Shown piece after piece: positions 60,968 through 64,000 of a DNA stretch of 64,000 nt. The stretch is taken from contig NZ_JAJUIS010000002.1 of assembly GCF_029267515.1 (NCBI RefSeq), positions 186,001 through 250,000 of the forward strand, in the 5' to 3' direction. How positions within the stretch are numbered: the first letter of the stretch is position 1; every line of letters starts with the position of its first letter. Source of the DNA: Seleniivibrio woodruffii (GTDB lineage: Bacteria > Chrysiogenota > Deferribacteres > Deferribacterales > Geovibrionaceae). A program made the position numbers and the translations under genes. Under the pieces are notes generated by a model. It searched no databases. It saw only the letters and a program-made list of their open reading frames with translations, and had not been told where the DNA came from.

Positions 60968-61455
60968 AGATTGCCCTCCAGTATGTAGTTAAAATTCTTT
61001 ATCTCCACACTGGGTTCCCATGAAACCTTATGAATAAACACCTCGAAATCCTGCCGTATCTCGCATATTTTCCTTATCTCATCAGGGTTAAGAAAAACAG
61101 TGTTGGAAACCTCTATTTTGTGTTCGCGGGATGCCACGCACCCGATATTCACATAAACATCGTCATTTATCATTGATTTGATGGCGTAAAGGTCGTCAAC
61201 ACTTTCTAGCAGGACGAGGACATAGTCCTTCTTATACCGATCAGAACGGAACGAGCTGATGAAATCGGCAACAGTAAGAATCGAAAGTTCAGTGCCTGGC
61301 GGCAACGTGCTTGCATATATCATTTTTTGCAAAGGGTTGTCTGCGACCTTATCATTGGCAATGACAACGTGGTTGATCTTAAAATGTTTAAGCCATCCCT
61401 CAATCACCTGCCCGTGTATAAGCCGGTCGTCAACCCGGAAAATTATCTTTTTCAT
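60964..61455 (-). CDS. PTS mannose-family IIB component
   Basis: 163 residues. The phosphorylated histidine is H14 in FRVDDRLIHGQVIEGWLKHF, followed by VIANDKVADNPLQKMIYASTLPPG. Accepts phosphate from IIA and passes it to the sugar. ATGA overlap with IIA. Confidence 0.93.
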   Translation of the reverse strand: MKKIIFRVDDRLIHGQVIEGWLKHFKINHVVIANDKVADNPLQKMIYASTLPPGTELSILTVADFISSFRSDRYKKDYVLVLLESVDDLYAIKSMINDDVYVNIGCVASREHKIEVSNTVFLNPDEIRKICEIRQDFEVFIHKVSWEPSVEIKNFNYILEGNL

Positions 61456-61856
61456 GCCTTCCCTTTAAGAAGCTGTCCGGCAACGATAATACTGTTTTTG
61501 CCGGATTCCGCACAGTCCTCACAGATAGCCGTGAGGGATTTGTTCTCCTTTCTGGCGCTAATCGCTTTGATAAGCATTGGCAGATTCACTCCTGAAACAA
61601 CCTCAACGTTCTTATCGCCGAGATAAGCCATTGATATGTTTGAAGGACTGCCTCCGAACATATCTGTAAAAACTATGGCTCCGGTTGAATCGTATCTTTC
61701 TATAGCTTTTTCAATTTCGTCCGCAATACCTGCGAGTGAAGACCCGTCCAGCATTGATATAGTCTCGATACATTCCTGTTTCCCGACTATCATTTCCGCC
61801 GTTTTAACAAGTTCCTCGCAAAAAAGTCCGTGAGTAACCAAGATTATTCCGATCAT
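61452..61856 (-). CDS. PTS mannose-family IIA component
   Basis: 134 residues with the phosphorylated histidine H9 in IILVTHGLFCEELVKTAEMI and DMFGGSPSNISMAYLG. A separate IIA, not fused to IIB as in E. coli ManX. Follows rapZ by four bases, SD AGGTGA. Confidence 0.94.
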   Translation of the reverse strand: MIGIILVTHGLFCEELVKTAEMIVGKQECIETISMLDGSSLAGIADEIEKAIERYDSTGAIVFTDMFGGSPSNISMAYLGDKNVEVVSGVNLPMLIKAISARKENKSLTAICEDCAESGKNSIIVAGQLLKGKA

Positions 61857-61860
61857 CTGA

Positions 61861-62715
61861 TCACCTGTTTACATCCCTATGTCTGATATTTACCTTGATT
61901 TTTGCTTTCTTATCAAGGTATCCGGCAATAAATTCCGCTATGGCGACAGACCTGTGCCGCCCGCCTGTGCAGCCTATGGATACGGTGAGGAATTTTTTCC
62001 CCTCCCGTATGTAGTTCGGGATAAGAAATCCCAGAAGCCCCTTGAGTTTGAACAGAAACTGCTTCGCATTGTGGTCGGCGAGAACGTAGTCGCTGACAAT
62101 CTGTTCAAGTCCGGTTTTTTCTCTAAGCTCGTCAACAAAATACGGGTTTTTCATAAAGCGCACGTCAAAAACGAGATCTGAATCCTGTGGCAAACCGTAT
62201 TTAAACCCGAAAGACTGAACAGTGACAATAAGCCCCGACTGCATTTCAGTTGAAAAAAAGTCTTCAACACGTCTTTTAAGCTCATGCACGTTCAGCGTTG
62301 AGGTGTCTATGACAAGGTCTGCGTAATCCCTTATCGGGCAAAGTTTTTCTCTTTCAGAGCTGATAGCTTCCGTAAGGTTGTCGCCCATGGGGTGTTTTCT
62401 TCTCGTCTCTTTAAAGCGCCTTATCAGAACGTCGTCGGACGCGTGGAGATAAACAACTTTTGCAGCGTATTTTTCCTGCAGAATCTTTATCTTCTCCACA
62501 GCAGCGGAGATGTCCTTGCTTCTGCTGTCGATAACCAGGGCAACTTTATTCAGCTCATTCTCATACATGACCATGAGTTCAACAAATTTGTCCAGCAGCC
62601 GGAGCGGAAGGTTGTCTATAGTATAAAACCCCAGATCCTCAAGGGTTGCCGCGGCAACGGATTTTCCACCGCCGGAAAGCCCTGTGAGAACCACAAGGGA
62701 TTTTTCATTCTCCAT
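61861..62715 (-). CDS. rapZ: RNase adapter RapZ
   Basis: 284 residues. Walker A GLSGGGKS is at 12-19. The C-terminal SIGCTGGRHRSVAIAEFIA is the RapZ signature. In E. coli it feeds GlmZ sRNA to RNase E and senses glucosamine 6-phosphate; in Gram-positives (YvcJ) it sits near hprK-type genes. TAATG overlap with hprK supports a shared PTS-linked role. Confidence 0.95.
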   Translation of the reverse strand: MENEKSLVVLTGLSGGGKSVAAATLEDLGFYTIDNLPLRLLDKFVELMVMYENELNKVALVIDSRSKDISAAVEKIKILQEKYAAKVVYLHASDDVLIRRFKETRRKHPMGDNLTEAISSEREKLCPIRDYADLVIDTSTLNVHELKRRVEDFFSTEMQSGLIVTVQSFGFKYGLPQDSDLVFDVRFMKNPYFVDELREKTGLEQIVSDYVLADHNAKQFLFKLKGLLGFLIPNYIREGKKFLTVSIGCTGGRHRSVAIAEFIAGYLDKKAKIKVNIRHRDVNR

Positions 62716-63707
62716 TATTCAACTCCCCTTCTTCCCATTCTCTTTTCAAGTTCGTCAGTGAGTATCTTCTGAGATTCGCCTTCGTTTATAGTGCTCATGA
62801 GTCTTTCGGAAAACTCCTGTGCTGAGTTGTAGCCCATTATTTTCAGGAGATGGTTTCTGGCGGCTATCTCCACGATAACAGCCATGTTTCGTCCCGCACT
62901 GATGGGCAGGATTATTTTGGGCACCCGCTGGCGCAGTATCTCTTCATATACGTTGTCAAGCCCCAGCCTGTCGTATGAAACGTTGGGGTTCCAGTCGGTA
63001 AATTCTATTACAAGTTCCAGCTTCTTGCGTAGCCTTATGGCGGCAACACCGAACATATCTTTTATGTTTATGATGCCAAGCCCCCGAACCTCCATATGAT
63101 ATCGGAGCATATCGGAGCTTGAACCTTCCAGATAGTCCTGAATACGCTTGAAGCGTACAGCGTCGTCGGCAACCAGCCTGTGCCCGCGTTTAATAAGCTC
63201 AACAGCGCACTCGCTTTTTCCTATTCCGCTTCTGCCTGTGATAAGCGTTCCTATGCCGAAAACGTCAAGAAAAACGCCATGACAGACACTTTCAGGCGCC
63301 AGTCTGTCCTCAAGAAAAACTGAGAGATCGATTATAGTTTCTGAACTGACCCTGTCTGTCTTGAAAAGAGGGATTGAAAACGCCATGACGGTTTCGGTAA
63401 CTTCGTCAGGCAGTTTGAGATCTTTCGTAACGATGAAGCAGCAGACGTCTTTTTTGCAGATACCCGCCACGGACTGCCTTCTCATCTCCGGTTCCAGAGT
63501 CCAGAGGTAGGACACTTCCGTGTTTCCGAGAATCTGAACACGCCCGCTGTGGATATGATCGCAGTAGCCCGCCAGGGCAAGCCCCGGCTTCTGTATGCGG
63601 AAATGAGTTATCTGCTTTTCATCAAGTATGTTCTCGCCGAATATAAGCTGAAGCCCCAGATGCGCCGCATCCGGAGACATAAGCTCGGCAACGGGTACAC
63701 TTTTCAT
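62715..63707 (-). CDS. hprK: HPr kinase/phosphorylase
   Basis: 330 residues. The N-terminal domain is followed by the kinase domain with catalytic H143 (CHGVFLDVFG), Walker A GRSGIGKS (158-165) and the HprK signature EVRGLGIINIKDMFGVAAI. It phosphorylates and dephosphorylates the regulatory serine of HPr, which is present here. ATGA overlap with ptsN. Confidence 0.95.
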   Translation of the reverse strand: MKSVPVAELMSPDAAHLGLQLIFGENILDEKQITHFRIQKPGLALAGYCDHIHSGRVQILGNTEVSYLWTLEPEMRRQSVAGICKKDVCCFIVTKDLKLPDEVTETVMAFSIPLFKTDRVSSETIIDLSVFLEDRLAPESVCHGVFLDVFGIGTLITGRSGIGKSECAVELIKRGHRLVADDAVRFKRIQDYLEGSSSDMLRYHMEVRGLGIINIKDMFGVAAIRLRKKLELVIEFTDWNPNVSYDRLGLDNVYEEILRQRVPKIILPISAGRNMAVIVEIAARNHLLKIMGYNSAQEFSERLMSTINEGESQKILTDELEKRMGRRGVE

Positions 63708-64000
63708 CCCAGCCTAGACTCCTCCTCTACAAGTATAGCATATATCCGCTCAGGGGTATTGCTTTCTGCGGTGACGCGGTCTTTAAAATCAGTCATTTTC
63801 ACAAGTTTACTTATTCTGGCGAGGGTTTTAAGGTGCATATTCATCTGTTTTTCAGGAGAAATAAGCATGAAAAACAGCTTAACTGGTTTTCCGTCGGCGG
63901 AATCAAAGTCTATTCCGTCTTTCTTAACACCTATAAGAACGGAAATATCTTCTATATCAGTAATCTTTGCGTGCGGTATCGCAACCTGTTCGCCAACGCC
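63704..64000 (-). CDS. ptsN: PTS IIA (PtsN/nitrogen type), 5' end outside window
   Basis: Only the last 98 codons are present; the gene runs off the right edge. GVGEQVAIPHAKITDIED contains the phosphorylated histidine, followed by LIGVKKDGIDFDSADGKPVKL and VKLFFMLISPEKQMNMHLK, as in EIIA-Ntr. It shares ATGA with hprK and heads the visible part of the PTS operon. Confidence 0.9.
   Translation of the reverse strand, partial: GVGEQVAIPHAKITDIEDISVLIGVKKDGIDFDSADGKPVKLFFMLISPEKQMNMHLKTLARISKLVKMTDFKDRVTAESNTPERIYAILVEEESRLG

Overview
The window is a dense bacterial chromosome segment of 64 kb carrying about 71 protein genes. All but four (at 14403, 16124, 43893 and 44440) lie on the minus strand. 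No tRNA, rRNA, CRISPR array, integrase or transposase is visible, and no gene-free stretch reaches 300 bases; the longest, 32708-32976, holds a structured leader and a repeat. Gene content points to a Gram-negative anaerobe or microaerophile that lives on organic and amino acids rather than sugars: indolepyruvate:ferredoxin oxidoreductase, a DUF362 ferredoxin-type protein, a TolC-type porin, PilT, NtrYX, and a mannose-type PTS run by HPr kinase. The combination (Gram-positive-type LexA box, proposed homoserine kinase beside hom, ptsN-hprK-rapZ-PTS operon) best fits Deferribacterota (Denitrovibrio/Geovibrio/Seleniivibrio-like) or a deltaproteobacterium-like relative. That placement is an inference from gene content, not from a search.

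Layout, reading each minus-strand operon from its 5' end. (a) 2.5-0 kb: hom and an apgM-type gene proposed as homoserine kinase, for threonine synthesis. (b) 4.7-2.6 kb: an SOS operon lexA, small protein, dinB, behind a promoter overlapped by a perfect LexA box. (c) 14.3-4.7 kb: M50 protease, trpS, scpA, scpB, rluB, queD, helical-repeat protein, ntrY, ntrX, small membrane protein. (d) 14.4-16.8 kb: a plus-strand orphan of 428 residues, then a divergent HxlR regulator and NAD(P)-binding protein. (e) 21.7-16.8 kb: pgeF, yggS, yggT-type, K+ channel, PIN-TRAM, ispD. (f) 27.2-21.8 kb: glgP, thioesterase, MFS, AraC regulator, VOC protein. (g) 38.4-27.3 kb: the transcription/translation cluster rimP, nusA, ylxR, infB, rbfA, truB, rpsO, pnp, then an M16 peptidase and dut.

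(h) 43.7-38.5 kb: LOG protein, PHP phosphoesterase, membrane protein, iorA, iorB, second PHP protein. (i) 43.9-45.7 kb: plus-strand marR and tolC-type gene. (j) 57.5-45.9 kb: pgsA, DUF362, plsY, the full riboflavin set ribD-ribE-ribBA-ribH, nusB, two small unknowns, tldD, a YhaM-type exoribonuclease, DUF502, aroE, pilT. (k) 64-57.6 kb: ptsN (cut by the window edge), hprK, rapZ, PTS IIA-IIB-IIC-IID, HPr, enzyme I.

Most junctions inside operons are ATGA, GTGA, TTGA or TAATG overlaps, so translational coupling is the rule, and GTG or TTG starts are common. Several starts were set from Shine-Dalgarno position rather than from the longest frame. The points most worth following are the self-contained PTS/HprK/RapZ operon, the 23-residue repeat array in IF2, the SOS operon with its small middle gene, the orphan at 14.4 kb, the altered PgeF motif and a probably leaderless marR message. 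No wholly new defence or mobile system was found.
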